From contig NW_025407836.1 in NCBI RefSeq assembly GCF_003324165.1, positions 372,001 through 436,000 of the forward strand: a DNA stretch of 64,000 nucleotides, given 5' to 3'. Each line of letters begins with the position of its first letter. Within the stretch, counting starts at the first letter, position 1. The notes below the pieces were generated by a model. That model was not told where the DNA came from. It saw only the letters and a list, made by a program, of their open reading frames with translations, and did no database searches. This DNA comes from Naegleria lovaniensis. Taxonomy: Eukaryota; Heterolobosea; Eutetramitea; Acrasida; Naegleriidae. A program made the translations under genes and the position numbers. Positions 22,199 to 33,661 of the stretch are shown here, piece after piece.

Positions 22199-23521
22199 TT
22201 AATTCAATCTCTCTGCAAATATTTGGTTCATGTCAAATTTGATAAAGGTTCTTTGATAAGCAAACTTTGGCCCTGGCAAACCGTTTTGTCTCTCATTGGC
22301 AACATAAACTTGATTTTTAGCAAAATCAAATACAGCAGCTTGAACATCACCAGTGGCTGCATTGGCCATAATTTGAATTGCATTCTCAACATTCAATTGA
22401 CCATAATATCGTTGTAGCAATGCTCCCAAACAGTATTGATGGGTAGGTTGTGGATGTTTATCCCAATAGACAATATTTTGCAATGCTGGATGTTGTGGAT
22501 AAGCTGGTTGAGTCATCCAGTTATAAATATTGAGCTTCTTAGCACTGTATTCAACACCTCTAAATTGACCCGTCTTGGAATCACCAATACCAACGTGAAT
22601 AGAACAAGTTCTATCAGTATTGACAAGTCCAGTCAAAGCAGAATCCAAATCAAAAGCAAATTGTAAAGTGTCACGCAATGCAAAGGTCCATGGCTTTCCA
22701 ATTCTTGAGTTATATTCAGGATGTTCCAACCAGACTTTTTCAGAAATACCAATACTGGAATTGCTGTATCCTGTGATTGATCCAATCAAGCCACAATATC
22801 CAATATTAGCAAAAGTATGAGAATTGGCTTCACTTGGGTGGTATACAATAAATGATTTGCAACTTCGAACTGGAGAATTCACATCCCAATCCAAAGCTCT
22901 AATCTGCAATAAACTGCCATTCATACCTTGAGCAGTGGCAGATCCCCAAGCACCAAACATTGAACATCCAGCTTGGATAATCTCTGGAACATAATTCATT
23001 CGAACAAAGTGCATGAAAGGAATTCCACTTCCATCAGCGAGACCTTTCATTTCATCAATGTATCTTTGAGGAACATAGGATTTAGTAAATTCATAATTAA
23101 GATCAAGAGCAGCCTCCAAGCCAAATTTCACAATGTATTCAGCCCATTCTCTTGGTAACTTGTCCAGAATAGTGGCATTCACAATGAAATCATCGAGATA
23201 CTTTTCAAAGGCTGGCACTAACTGATTTAATTCAGTCTTCATCAATTGACCATAGGCACGTCCCATTTCATAGGCTGTTCCATAGATATGTACAAGATGA
23301 ATCGAGTCATCTCCGTTGCCTGCCAGATATCGTTTACCATTGGTTGTGGATGAAATAAATACAGGAGGCTTGGTATAGATGGTATTTGAGTTTGGTGCTC
23401 CATCACAATCTGAGAAGCCTCCGAGAACCACAGACGATAGAGTCATGATGATCATCATGGTGGCCATGCCAATAACAAGCAAGGCTTTGACCGAATGGAA
23501 GGTGTGGTTACGGATGGACAT
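22199..23521 (-). CDS. C45-type (AAT/Dcd1-like) autoproteolytic hydrolase or acyltransferase
   Basis: Starts at the ATG ending at 23521 (CGAAAAA before it); 440 residues. A hydrophobic signal peptide or anchor spans about residues 12-33. 'IHLVHIYGTAYEMGRAYGQL' is the family's N-terminal block, and 'IIQAGCSMFGAWGSAT' supplies the expected N-terminal nucleophile cysteine (about residue 183) where precursors of this Ntn fold cleave themselves. 'LLQIRALDWD' follows as in penicillin acyltransferase-like proteins and Dictyostelium Dcd1 proteins. Several NxT/S sites and the signal suggest a secreted or lysosomal enzyme cleaving amide bonds; the substrate is unknown. Confidence 0.8.
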   Translation of the reverse strand: MSIRNHTFHSVKALLVIGMATMMIIMTLSSVVLGGFSDCDGAPNSNTIYTKPPVFISSTTNGKRYLAGNGDDSIHLVHIYGTAYEMGRAYGQLMKTELNQLVPAFEKYLDDFIVNATILDKLPREWAEYIVKFGLEAALDLNYEFTKSYVPQRYIDEMKGLADGSGIPFMHFVRMNYVPEIIQAGCSMFGAWGSATAQGMNGSLLQIRALDWDVNSPVRSCKSFIVYHPSEANSHTFANIGYCGLIGSITGYSNSSIGISEKVWLEHPEYNSRIGKPWTFALRDTLQFAFDLDSALTGLVNTDRTCSIHVGIGDSKTGQFRGVEYSAKKLNIYNWMTQPAYPQHPALQNIVYWDKHPQPTHQYCLGALLQRYYGQLNVENAIQIMANAATGDVQAAVFDFAKNQVYVANERQNGLPGPKFAYQRTFIKFDMNQIFAERLN

Positions 23522-23706
23522 TTTTTCGAATTTCGTTGTGGAACAGACAAGGTTGGTTTTGTAATCATGTCCGATCCATGGTTTTTCGAAAAGAAAACTG
23601 AGAAGTGCTTCATTGAAGAAAACCACGTTTTATAACTGAATTGCAGATGGTCAGTCACTCCATTCACCAATGAAAAACCTCAAAGATCACGTTTCAGCTT
23701 TGGTTA

Positions 23707-25130
23707 TTAATTGATTGTACGCTCCACACGCAGCCACAAGGAACCACTCCCTTTGACAAGATAAAATTCTTTGAATGATTGAATAGTTAGTGTTTCATGG
23801 AACGCAACGACTCGACTTAAATCTTCTACAATAAATTCATCATTTCCATTGAGTGAAATTTCCAAATGAGTATCTGTTGTGAAGAGAATGATTTGAGTTT
23901 CTTTGGAATCATTTGCTTTCACTTTGTAATAGATTGTTTCAGCACCAAGGGTTTCATTTGTTATTTTAATTTCTTCCACTGAGAAATTGGATAAGGGCAA
24001 AACGGTTGTGAAAAAAAGAATATCCTCTAAGGATCTCAAACAGAGAGTGGGATTATTCTAACAGTAATATTATTGGAGTGATTAATAATATTTTCTTCTA
24101 CTTACCTCATCAAGCTCAAGAGGTGTAATTCTTTGCATTCCGTTTTGTGTGGACAAGTACAAGTCATCTGTTCCCACGTTGCTAACATTTTGAAAAACTC
24201 TAACATTGATCTTGTCGTGAAATAAAGAGGTCATAGATGAATCCAAGGATGCAGATCTAGCTAAGACAGTCACATTAGAATTGATCATTGGTACAACAAC
24301 TTTTTGATTCTTATTTGATAATGATAAATGCACAGTATTGTGGTGATAAATATTGTACTGTTGCTGAATGAGTTTTAACACCGAAGGAGGTGTTATCGTG
24401 GCTAATTGTTGTCGTAATGGATGTACTTCAATTGTGAGCTTTTTCTTGGATAAAGGTATTGGTGGTAAGTGGAATTTAGCCAGCTCCACCCGTTCAACAT
24501 CTACTTCAGTACTCGACTTGTTGAATGGAGGTGGACACTTTTTAATTGGAGACGGGTCGTATAAACTATTTACCGTAGTGTTATTCACTTTCTCTGTTGT
24601 TGTGTTGCCATCTTTAATGGAATCTGTCATGTCCACTTCTAGTAAATCTTTTTCGGCATCAATATCTTGTAATGAGCTTAACATGGACGAATTGCCATCT
24701 TTTGTACTATTTTCATATTCCAAATCCACAAAATCATCAGTATTTCTTGAATCATTATTATCACATTTTGATGTATTGACAATTGATGGAGTCTCTTTTG
24801 GAGTCAACACATTGTCTCCACTACCAACAGCATCATGGAAAAAGGTCATTGCTCCAAATGTAGAGAATGAAGAAATGCTCAGTTCTGACTTGGGTGTTTG
24901 GCTATACTTTTCATGTAATTTTTCCAAATATTCTTCTTCACTAATGCTCTCGGAGCTAGCAGTCGTGGCGGTTTGCGTGGAAAGCGATGGTGTCGTGGTT
25001 GTTGGTTGATTTTGTGATTCTTCTGTTGTTACTTTAGATCCGAATCAATAATGGTATCATCTTTGCTTGGCGATTCGTTGATTGCCAACGGACTGGTTAT
25101 GGATGATAAAGAATCTTCTTGTTGCGACAT
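23707..25130 (-). CDS. Unknown acidic protein with C-terminal beta-rich region
   Basis: Exon 1 is 24106-25130, the intron 24058-24105 (GTAAGT..TTAG, 48 nt), and exon 2 23707-24057. ATG ending at 25130 follows an A-run. The first 140 residues are low-complexity (S/T/D/E). A region 'LSKKKLTIEVHPLRQQLATITPPSV' and a long beta-like C-terminus (ending in WLRVERTIN) follow. One frame change near 25041 (AAAG, one A short) is needed for the N-terminal segment; with it the protein has 458 residues. I recognise no family. Confidence 0.6.
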
Positions 25131-25362
25131 TTTTTTTGAGTGAAAAAGGAAATAACATGGTACGGACTCGAATTGGAGAGTTGTCCAGCTGATACTCCTT
25201 AATTGCATTCGCGTTCTATTTGCTTCAAAACCTTATTCCGTTGGACCTTGATCCGAAAAAGGGAATACAAGTTGTTGCGCTTGAAGATGGTTGTCTGTGG
25301 CACGAGTGCCAACTTTAACATTACCTCATTCATTTCATTACCGCCTCGTTCGGACTCTTTGG

Positions 25363-26558
25363 ATGGATACAATTGAACGTTTCTCTGATCTCATCGTCAT
25401 GACTAGTACCAACCGCCAAAAATTGTACAAAAAATTGCAACCAATGAATCAAAGCACAAACGAGTCATCCATTCTGGATGGAAGTAGCCTGACTCTTGAT
25501 GATTCCTTAACGTTTTCAAACAAATTTGATTTCGAAGAAACAATTCGACAAATACAAGAGCAGAGTAAGAAAGTCAGCAGTCACTTGAATCAATACTCAA
25601 AATATTTAAATCCAAGCCCGATAGGTTATGAAGTTGATTCAAATACATTTACATCAATAGGAGCATCAAATAATCATCAAGCATCATCAGCAAAGAATAA
25701 TGTTATTACTAATACAAAAACAAGTTCGGAACCCTTGCAAAACGACTCCAAGGACAGTCCGGTCCAAAAAAACACCTACAAAAGCCTTACAACCCCTAAT
25801 GTTCAAGCGTAGCCGATCAGCGAATCAGTAAATCCTCCGATCCAATAGAGGCACTAATGAGAGATTTTAGAAATGAAGTAAGAGAAATCGATAATGCTAT
25901 TCAGTCCGACACACCTACAAGCCTTCGTTTCAACAGCTCGGATTTTGGAGAAGGAGAAACACCAAGCTCAGAAGAACCAAGATCTCCCTATTTGTATCAT
26001 TCTACATCAACGCCATTGTGCTCTGGAGAACCTAGCCTTAAAGCTAACAAGTTAAACACAGAAGCACTACCGTTACCTTCTTCTACTTTTAGACGAGGGG
26101 TATTGGAAGACGATAAATCCAGGAACAAAATTCACTCCACGACCAATATTTTCGAAAAGACCAACGACAAAGAACAAACACCTTCTATTTCACCAATCAT
26201 TCATAACTCAAGAATGTCACAAGCATCTTCTCCAATCATTACTTTTTCAACATCTGAAAAGTCAAGAATGAGTGACACAGACACTAGGGACAGGAATTTA
26301 TTTTCTCCTTCTCAAACTTTTTTGAATGTGCAAGAAACTTCATCAAAGCCATCTAATATTCTTAAAACTAACCCTCTCTCCTTTCATCCTCAACAAACAT
26401 CCTCTGAAATGATACTTCGGCTGGAAAACATTCAACTTCGGGAAGAAATTTCAAAATTACAATCCACTGTGACCGCGTTGCAAACCAGGATGGATGGTAT
26501 GGAAAAGAATATGAAACAATTGTTTGATTTTCTCATGCAGACAACCATGAACAAATAA
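25363..26558 (+). CDS. Unknown low-complexity protein with C-terminal coiled coil
   Basis: Start is uncertain: ATG 25363 (MDTIERFSDL) or ATG 25399. Mostly S/T/N/P-rich disordered sequence, then a clear coiled coil over the last 50 residues ('ILRLENIQLREEISKLQS...RMDGMEKNMKQL'). One frame change near 25800-25808 separates the two frames; one extra T in GTTCAAG gives a continuous 398-residue protein. No family recognised. It diverges from the minus gene starting at 25130, about 230 bp away. Confidence 0.55.
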
Positions 26559-26628
26559 ATTCATCCCGCCAAACCTTTACCGCCATTTTTTGTTGTTACA
26601 AGTCTTTCATCAAATCTCATTAAAAAAA

Positions 26629-27901
26629 ATGAACAACCTTGATGATATGGATTTAGACCATGCCATGACCCATGAACCAAACAGTGCCAATCTCTCAACG
26701 CTGGAAAAGAAGATTAAGGAGAAGAATCAACAGCTGAAGAAGGTAAGTGCCCCATTCATTACAATCACATCCAAGTATATCATGATCGGAACAGCTTTCA
26801 AAAGCATTCTATGCTCTTCAACAAGAAAAGAGAGATCTCGAAGAGTATTGTATTGTACTGGATCAGAGAATATGGAATTTCGTAAAGTTAAAGAACAAAT
26901 GGATTTTCTGAAAAGCAAGGATGAAGATATTGCAAGGCAACATCAAAAACTATTGGAAAATGAGGAAAAACACATTCAAAAGTTGGAAAAAGATATTGAA
27001 AAACATAAAGAAGAGAAGAGGAAATTACAAGCAAAGATCAAAGATTACTTCCTTCCAGAGATTAAAAAACTCCAGACACTCAGTGCTAAACTTGAAAAAA
27101 CGAATATCATGCAGAAAAATCAGCTGAAAGAATTAAAACATGAGCTCAAAGAGAAAATCAAAACGATAGAGAGAATGATTGAAGAAGCTAAACGAGATGA
27201 ATCTCTTCAAAATATTCGTTTTTTACAAGATCAAAACTCAGTGCTACAAGTAGATCTGCATTCTATAAAAAGAAGCTCACAAAGAAAACCAGCAAATGCC
27301 AAGAGCAAGCTGAGGAGATTGCCTCGTTAAGATCGAGAATAGAAGAATTAGAAGATCAACTCCAAAGAAAGAGTGCATGGAACTCACAGACACAACTCTT
27401 TTACACTGAAAAGAAGGAACATATTGATGCTTTGAAGAGAGACAAAATGAGCCTTTCGAGACAGCTCAAGAAAGAAGGTAAAAAGGCCATGAAGAGAGAG
27501 GAAATTATCTCAGATCTTCTCGAAAGAAATTCCAAGTTGAGACAAGCATTTATCAGTTCAAGTATTCCTCCTCCTACTGTTGTAGATCATGTGGTCGAAA
27601 AATCCTTTTATGATAATGTTTCGAATCAACTTAAATTAATTCAACAACAACTGGATATGGATGTTGGATCCAGGTAAGTAATTTGAAACAGATGATCAAT
27701 TCTAACCGAGCGTGTAGAGAAATAATTGACGCTCAAAATCTTGAAAAGGTAGTGGATGAAGTACCAATTACTTTCCCTTCTTCCCCTCCTCGATTTTCTG
27801 AAGAAAACGAAGAAATAACGAACTCTCTTCAAAATGAAAGCAACAGATTGCTTGCTAAATCCAATTTCCTTACCAATGAGTTCAAAGAAGTGAATATTTA
27901 A
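26629..27901 (+). CDS. Long coiled-coil protein
   Basis: Exons 26629-26742, 26795-27673 and 27718-27901; introns 52 and 44 nt with GTAAG donors. ATG after an A-run. Nearly the whole chain from residue 22 to 300 is heptad-rich coiled coil (K/E/Q/L). It ends with a short proline/serine segment 'ITFPSSPPRF'. Two one-base frame changes, near 26870 and 27270 (an A5 run), lie in exon 2; with both restored the protein has 392 residues. Cytoskeletal or centrosomal roles are common for such proteins, but nothing here specifies one. Confidence 0.65.
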
Positions 27902-27944
27902 TTCGAATGAAATGCTATTCCATGATGTTTGTTTTAACCAAGCC

Positions 27945-29734
27945 TTATTTAGAATTTTTGGCCTTCATTTGGAGAGCTTTGTTTTTCATATTTAGAGCAG
28001 CAGTATTCCTTGCATCAAGCTTTAAACAAGTATCCAAGCATTTTAAAGCTTCATCTGGTTCATGAATAGTGAGGAACAAAATAGCTCTTCTCAAATGAGC
28101 GTGAACAAACTTGGGCTCGAATTTCTGAACGATCTCGTCATAGTCGATAAGAGCTGCCGATGTGTTTCCTAAATCTTCGTTGCACATGGCCCTAATGATC
28201 AATAAAAGAGCAAGCGATACGTTGTTTTGTGAATTGTTATCCTTTAGAGTGGCAAGCAGCAAGTTAACGCCTTCTATTGCTTTGCTACTATCTTTCAGGA
28301 TTACTTTGTAAAATAAAGGAAGCAATAGTCTTATTAAATAGCTTCCATCCTCATTCTTAATGATTGTGTCGATGAAGGATTCGCGAATTGAACTCGAGTG
28401 TAAATCCAGAATGTCAATAATTGTTTGGCAAATACGAAAAGCACTGGAAAGAGTATTAGCCTGAGAGACTTCTATAATTTTGATTGTAAAATAGCACGAA
28501 CATTTTCTAAATGTCCTTGTTTTGAGGGTGAAGGCACCTTATGAGTGACAGACCGGCTTGGACTTTCCTGTCTGGACGGCAAACTTTTAGGGGAGCCCAG
28601 TTGCTGTAGTCGTTGTGAAACATCCATGTTGTTTGGATCCATCTTCAATATTTGGATGTAGTCATATCGTGCGTCTTCAATGTTCCTTAGCTGTTCCAGC
28701 AACTTTGCTCTTTCTAGAAGACAGGGGATAGAGTTGGGTTTCAGCTTAATACAACGAGTGTAATCTGCCAACGCCATATCATATTGCTTGAGATTTAAAA
28801 ATACACGAGCTCTATCTTGATAAGCAGAGAAATAGTCTGAGGATAACAAAATTGCTTGATTATAGTCTCGCAGCGCTAGCTCATGATTTTTTAAACTCTT
28901 ACTGTACAAGTCTCCACGGCATTTGAATAACAGCGCGACATCTTGGTTGTTTTCTATAGCTACGTTTACATCATTAAAAGCTTTTTCAACATTTCCTGTT
29001 CTTTGAAAAACAACAGATCTGGAAATATATGCCCTAAAGTACTGATAAACAGAAATTACTTTTGTGAAATCAATTATTGCCTCTACATTTCGTTTTAAAT
29101 CCATCATACAGCATCCTCGTAAATATAAAACTAATCCATAAAGATTTGTCGCTTCCACTCCTGGTAACTGCATGAACTCATCACACAACCCAATTGCTCT
29201 TTGAGTGGTTTAGATATTCATATGATCATTATTAACTATTTACCTTTCGTGCAGATTTCTCTTTCGGTATTGTAATACATCACAGAATAAAGCAAAAGGG
29301 TAAATATCTGTCCCAACAAAACCTGAATAAAATGGTCTAGCGTCACTAGGCTCCAACTCAGCTATTTTGATTTTTAATTCTTGAAGAAGAGCATCCACAA
29401 GTTTAAAGTCATTGGTCTGATTGATCCTCCTAGCAAAAGGTATGATGAGATTTATAAGAGAAGCATTCCGATTTGTGTTTTCATTGTTGGAAGAATCTGC
29501 GACAGAGTGGTTCAATGAATTCGCTATTTTTTTTGCTTCTTCTTCCGCATCACCAAACAACCTGGAAATCTCCTCAGAACGATATAAAAACTCTTTGACT
29601 ATTTCTTCTCTCTTCAATTCTATCATTATAGCCTCCAACTCTTCCGTTGAAATCATCTCCTTATCCAATTTTGTTTCCTCCATCTCGGAAGCAGTGATCA
29701 ACCCCTCTTGCACTAAGGCTTGAAGAATATTCAT
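27945..29734 (-). CDS. TPR-repeat protein
   Basis: Exon 1 is 29244-29734 (ATG ending at 29734 after GGAAAAA), intron 29199-29243, exon 2 27945-29198. The N-terminal third is acidic helical. Tandem TPR units follow ('LALRDYNQAILLSSDYFSAY', 'MALADYTRCIKLKPNSIPCL', 'EDARYDYIQILKMDPNNMDV'), then a disordered P/S/Q linker, then further TPR-like helices ('EALKCLDTCLKLDARNTAAL'). One frame change near 28480 (CAAAATT, one A short) joins the two halves into 581 residues. The repeats imply a protein-binding scaffold; the partner is unknown. Confidence 0.75.
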
Positions 29735-29931
29735 TTTTTCCAAACTGAAAAACCTCAATTAGTAAATCGGAAAGGACACAAAATGACAACGTTTATTTCC
29801 AAAGATCCGAATTCCTTTGGATACAAGTTAATCAGAAAATATGTAATCAAAGGAAATTGTCACGTTTGAGATAGGTTTCTCCAGAAATGAAATTTGCCGC
29901 GCTTTGAATACAATGTCCACTTTTAAAAAAA

Positions 29932-30858
29932 ATGTCTGCTACAGGTGATCTCAAAAATAACCTTGAAAAGTTGAGGACGCAATTAAGAAGCATACACTAT
30001 AACGGGGTGTTCGATGTTGAGGCTATCATCAACGGGAAACCCGAAGTGTTTTTACCACTATTGAATTATTGTATTCTTCAATTTAGCAAACCACTGGCGA
30101 AATACTTCATTCAGAAAGGATATATATTTCATGATCTCTCCGATTCAAAATTTATAGAGACGGTCTACCGATTACTACTTAATGAATTTTCATATACTCC
30201 TGGCTTGAGCGTGATCTATTTCTTGTCAAATGGTTTTTCTGAACGGAAAATTATTTTCATGTGTGATGTCATTCAAAACTGCAAAAGGAAGCACAACGAT
30301 CTGGTGAAAGCAAAAAGGAAGAGTTTGTATGAAAAAACGAAAGTCAAGAAAGATAAGACACCAAAGACGGAGAACGTGACTGACCTTCCTTCACAGCAAA
30401 CAGTACACGTACCTGACATTGCAAGAGAACCAAAACACACTGTGTTAATTAGAAAGGAGGTTACTCCTGAACCTCATGTTATTAGACAAGAGATACATGC
30501 AGAAGAGTCATCTTGTTCCGATATTTCAGAAGACACAATTTCTAAAATTTATGAAGCCATCCAACAAATGGGAGCCAGACTGAGTGAGAGTGTTGCCAAA
30601 TTGGACGATAAGGTAGACAAAAATTTATCAAGTCTGAGGGATAGAGTGTTTTTAATCGAAAGGAGAGTTCAAACAATTGAAGACAAATATTCAAAACAAC
30701 ATGTTCCTCTTGAAGCCAGTCCCAACGCCAAAGCAGAGAGCAGAACTCCAATATTCCAAAGGGTGGAAAACAAGAAATCATCTACATCTGTCAATGTTTC
30801 AAGAGACACAGATGAATTCATTAACCAGCTCGCTCTCAAACATAAGGTAAACTTGTAA
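29932..30858 (+). CDS. CEP44: CEP44-like centriolar protein
   Basis: ATG follows an eight-A run; 308 residues in one exon. The N-terminus 'MSATGDLKNNLEKLRTQLRS' and 'FIETVYRLLLNEFSYTPGL' followed by 'FLSNGFSERKIIFMCDVI' match the CEP44 domain (human: MATGDLKRSLRNL, FIDAVYKLLRDQFNYKP). In animals CEP44 sits on the proximal inner centriole wall and is needed for centriole-to-centrosome conversion. A lysine-rich linker and a coiled coil (about 205-245) complete it. Naegleria-type cells build centrioles only when they become flagellates, which makes this gene notable. It converges on the dynein gene with 6 bp between stop codons. Confidence 0.88.
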   Translation: MSATGDLKNNLEKLRTQLRSIHYNGVFDVEAIINGKPEVFLPLLNYCILQFSKPLAKYFIQKGYIFHDLSDSKFIETVYRLLLNEFSYTPGLSVIYFLSNGFSERKIIFMCDVIQNCKRKHNDLVKAKRKSLYEKTKVKKDKTPKTENVTDLPSQQTVHVPDIAREPKHTVLIRKEVTPEPHVIRQEIHAEESSCSDISEDTISKIYEAIQQMGARLSESVAKLDDKVDKNLSSLRDRVFLIERRVQTIEDKYSKQHVPLEASPNAKAESRTPIFQRVENKKSSTSVNVSRDTDEFINQLALKHKVNL

Positions 30859-30864
30859 TGTATT

Positions 30865-33538
30865 TTATTGCAGCAATTTCTCTAGAGAGGTCTCTTGTGA
30901 ATTTGATGCTCCTTCTGTTCTTAGAACTTCAATCGAGCCTTGACTGTCTCCAACCAGTACAATGGGGACATCCTCAGCAAAAAGTGTGCAGGTCAATTTC
31001 AATCCAGGTTTGCTCTTTGAATACTTTGGTCGAACTGTCGAATAACACAAGTCCCATACCTCCAAATCACCAACTATTGAGGATGTAGCAAACATTGTGG
31101 AGCAATATTTACTCCAAGCAACATCTGTCACAGAATACGATCGCTGGTCGTTCTTCTCTGAATACGATTCAATAGTGAAAATAGGTGCCAGCGAGTCTTG
31201 ATTCCAGATCTTAACAGTCCAATCGGCACTACATGAAATAAAAACATCATTGACATAAGGTTCCATCTCACAGAATACACAGGTCCAGTATGGTCAAGAT
31301 ATGTTTCCAATGGATGGTCATTATACGACGTCGAGCATTTGAAGATAGATCCATCCTCTGTGCCAACAAGATAAATATTGTTGTCAATAGGTGAAAAATC
31401 AATGCTCATTCCTCCAGACTCTCTAGATATCATGGCGTCGCCTCCAGTCTCTGTACTCCTTCCAACTCTCTTCAGCCTCATGATTTCAGATGACTCAAGA
31501 CCTTTCTTGATGGTCCAAGAATTTACTCTTCCATCAACTCCTACGGAATGCAGTCGCTCTCCAGTATCTTTACCTCTGTTTACCCACTTGAGATCCCAAA
31601 CAGTTCCAGTATGGCTTTTGATCGTTTCCATAACTGGAGTGCTTTCTTTTCGTCGAATATCATAAATCGCAACAGTACCATCCTCAAACCCAGCAGCTAA
31701 AATACTTGCATTTGTGGCAGAAAAATTAACACTATTCACACCAGCTTGTGGAACCTTAAGAACTCTTTCTGGATTTGAAGGGTTTTTCACACTCCAGCAC
31801 AAAATATAACCATTTCCTTGCTGCATGTCCGATATGTCTCCTGAGCTATAGGCTGCTGCTAGAATATCGTTGTTTTTCTTGTTCCATGTCATACAGTTTA
31901 CATTGTAGTTCACTACTGAGTTACAGTTATATTCCCAAAGCGATGTTAAAACTCCTGATGGTTTAGCATTATTGGTATCTTCTTCGACGTCAATGTCTAC
32001 AGTATTTTCGTTATCATGCTCTTCAAGTCTTTCTTTTTCTTTCTGGTCTTCTTTCATATCAAGAGCCTCAGGTTCGTCATTGTCAATATCTATGCTCCTT
32101 GGAGTTGCCAACGTTTCGTCCTCTTTAACCTCTTTTTGAGAAATGGTAATGGGAGGTATGTTTTGGACAGAATCTGGTTTTTCATCTTCGATATAAATAT
32201 ATTTTCTCTGTTTGTTGTGATACAGGTTTTGAACTAATGCTCGACTGATCACTAGTTCTTGATACGCGTTCTTTTTGGAGATTAGTGTTAAAGGAAAAAT
32301 TAAAAACTACATACAATAGCTCTGGTCATGTTTGTCAATCGTCCGCTTCCAATACTGGAGTCATCAGCTCCATCATCTGTTGTGAAAATGTAATTGTTAA
32401 ACGTTAAGATTCACAATTTTTGGCCTTACCTTCAAGATCACCTTCTTCTTCCTCTTCACTGTCGTGTTTGTTGGATAGAGATGTCATTATTTCTCTCTCC
32501 TCTTTTTCTCGTTCTTCTCTTTCTCGGATATCTTGATAATCATCATATATTTGATATGCAGATACTTGAACCTCTGCAGTTTCGTATTCTGTCTTTGACG
32601 TGTTCGTACGCTTATTCTTATAAAATTTTCCCATTGTTTGGACATGCTTTTCCACATAGTTATCTTTGTTGTTCTCTTTGTTTTTAATTAACTCTTTGTA
32701 AATTCTATTTCTTTCTCTAATTTCTTCGATCTTTGGGTCGTCTACTTTCACGCTTTCGTCGTATTTGTCGAATAAGAAAAATGTTTCAGTTTCTGTTAAT
32801 GTGACAGTAAAATCTATTTCTTGTAAAAGCTCTAATTGTTTTGGTGGAATAACCACTGTCTCAGATTGTGTTGGTTGAGATTCCGAAAATCGTTTAAATT
32901 CATTTGTTGAAATATCCATGTCTTGGTTCAACATCGAGACGCTCATTTCAACGGAGCCTGTTGTGCTGAAGGTGTCATCCGCTGCGCCAAAACCCACAGA
33001 TTCGTCGTCATCACTTACAACAGAGGGGCTTGAAGAACCGGTTTGGCTTGTTGATCCTTGAGGCTCTCTTCCGAAGCTATATGATGATGCTCTATCGAAA
33101 TCTGACATCGATTCGCTCTGTTAAACATATTTGCTTGCTGCTATGCATTTTTTCTTTTCAAAAACTTACAGCTGACGAAGGGGAAATATTTCCTGATTGA
33201 TAAGAGCTTGTTGGATCCATGGATGATTGGCTTGAAAATAGGGCAGAAGGGTTTCTAACTTGTTTTGTAACAGGATCGACCGCATCATAGCTCTCCTTGG
33301 TTTTCACCAACAAGCTTTGAAACCGTTTCTTCATTCCTTGGACCGAAACTGATGTACCAGCATTTTTCTTGCCGAAGCCTTTCTTTGATGATGATTCCGA
33401 TTTCCTATGTTTTGATCCATTTCTTGAAGATATTGGAGCCCCGTGTTGTGAGGATGCTGGTGCTTTCCGGTTGGATGTTGTAGAACTTGACGTTCGTGAT
33501 GATGATGGGGGCTCTGTAATTCTGTCCCGTGTGCTCAT
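30865..33538 (-). CDS. DNAI4: Axonemal dynein intermediate chain DNAI4 (WDR78)-like
   Basis: Exons 33170-33538, 32430-33117, 32315-32376 and 30865-32270; introns 52, 53 and 44 nt. ATG ends at 33538 after AAAA. The N-terminal half is disordered, with 'IREKNRIY'-type block 'ERNRIYKELIKNK' and 'VEKHVQTMGKFYKNK', the WDR78 signature region. The C-terminal half holds WD repeats ('NVNCMTWNKKNNDILAAAY', 'TVWDLKW', 'DVFISCSADWTVKIWNQD'). One frame change near 31262 (AACCTT, one C short) lies in the WD domain; with it the product is 841 residues. DNAI4 belongs to the I1/f inner-arm dynein assembly pathway. Expression in the flagellate stage is inferred. Confidence 0.85.
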
Positions 33539-33661
33539 TTTTAATTTTCATGCCAACAATTGTTGTACACACTTTTGGCGGGTTCAATTGCAATTCACTC
33601 GGGGGTATCTTGTATGACAACACCATCATGGTGCGAAATAGTGAACTAAACAACATTTACT

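Noticed and set aside
30865-31266. Separate 133-residue WD protein
   Set aside because: It is the C-terminal continuation of the dynein intermediate chain after a one-base frame change (RWN-PYVNDVFISCSADW).
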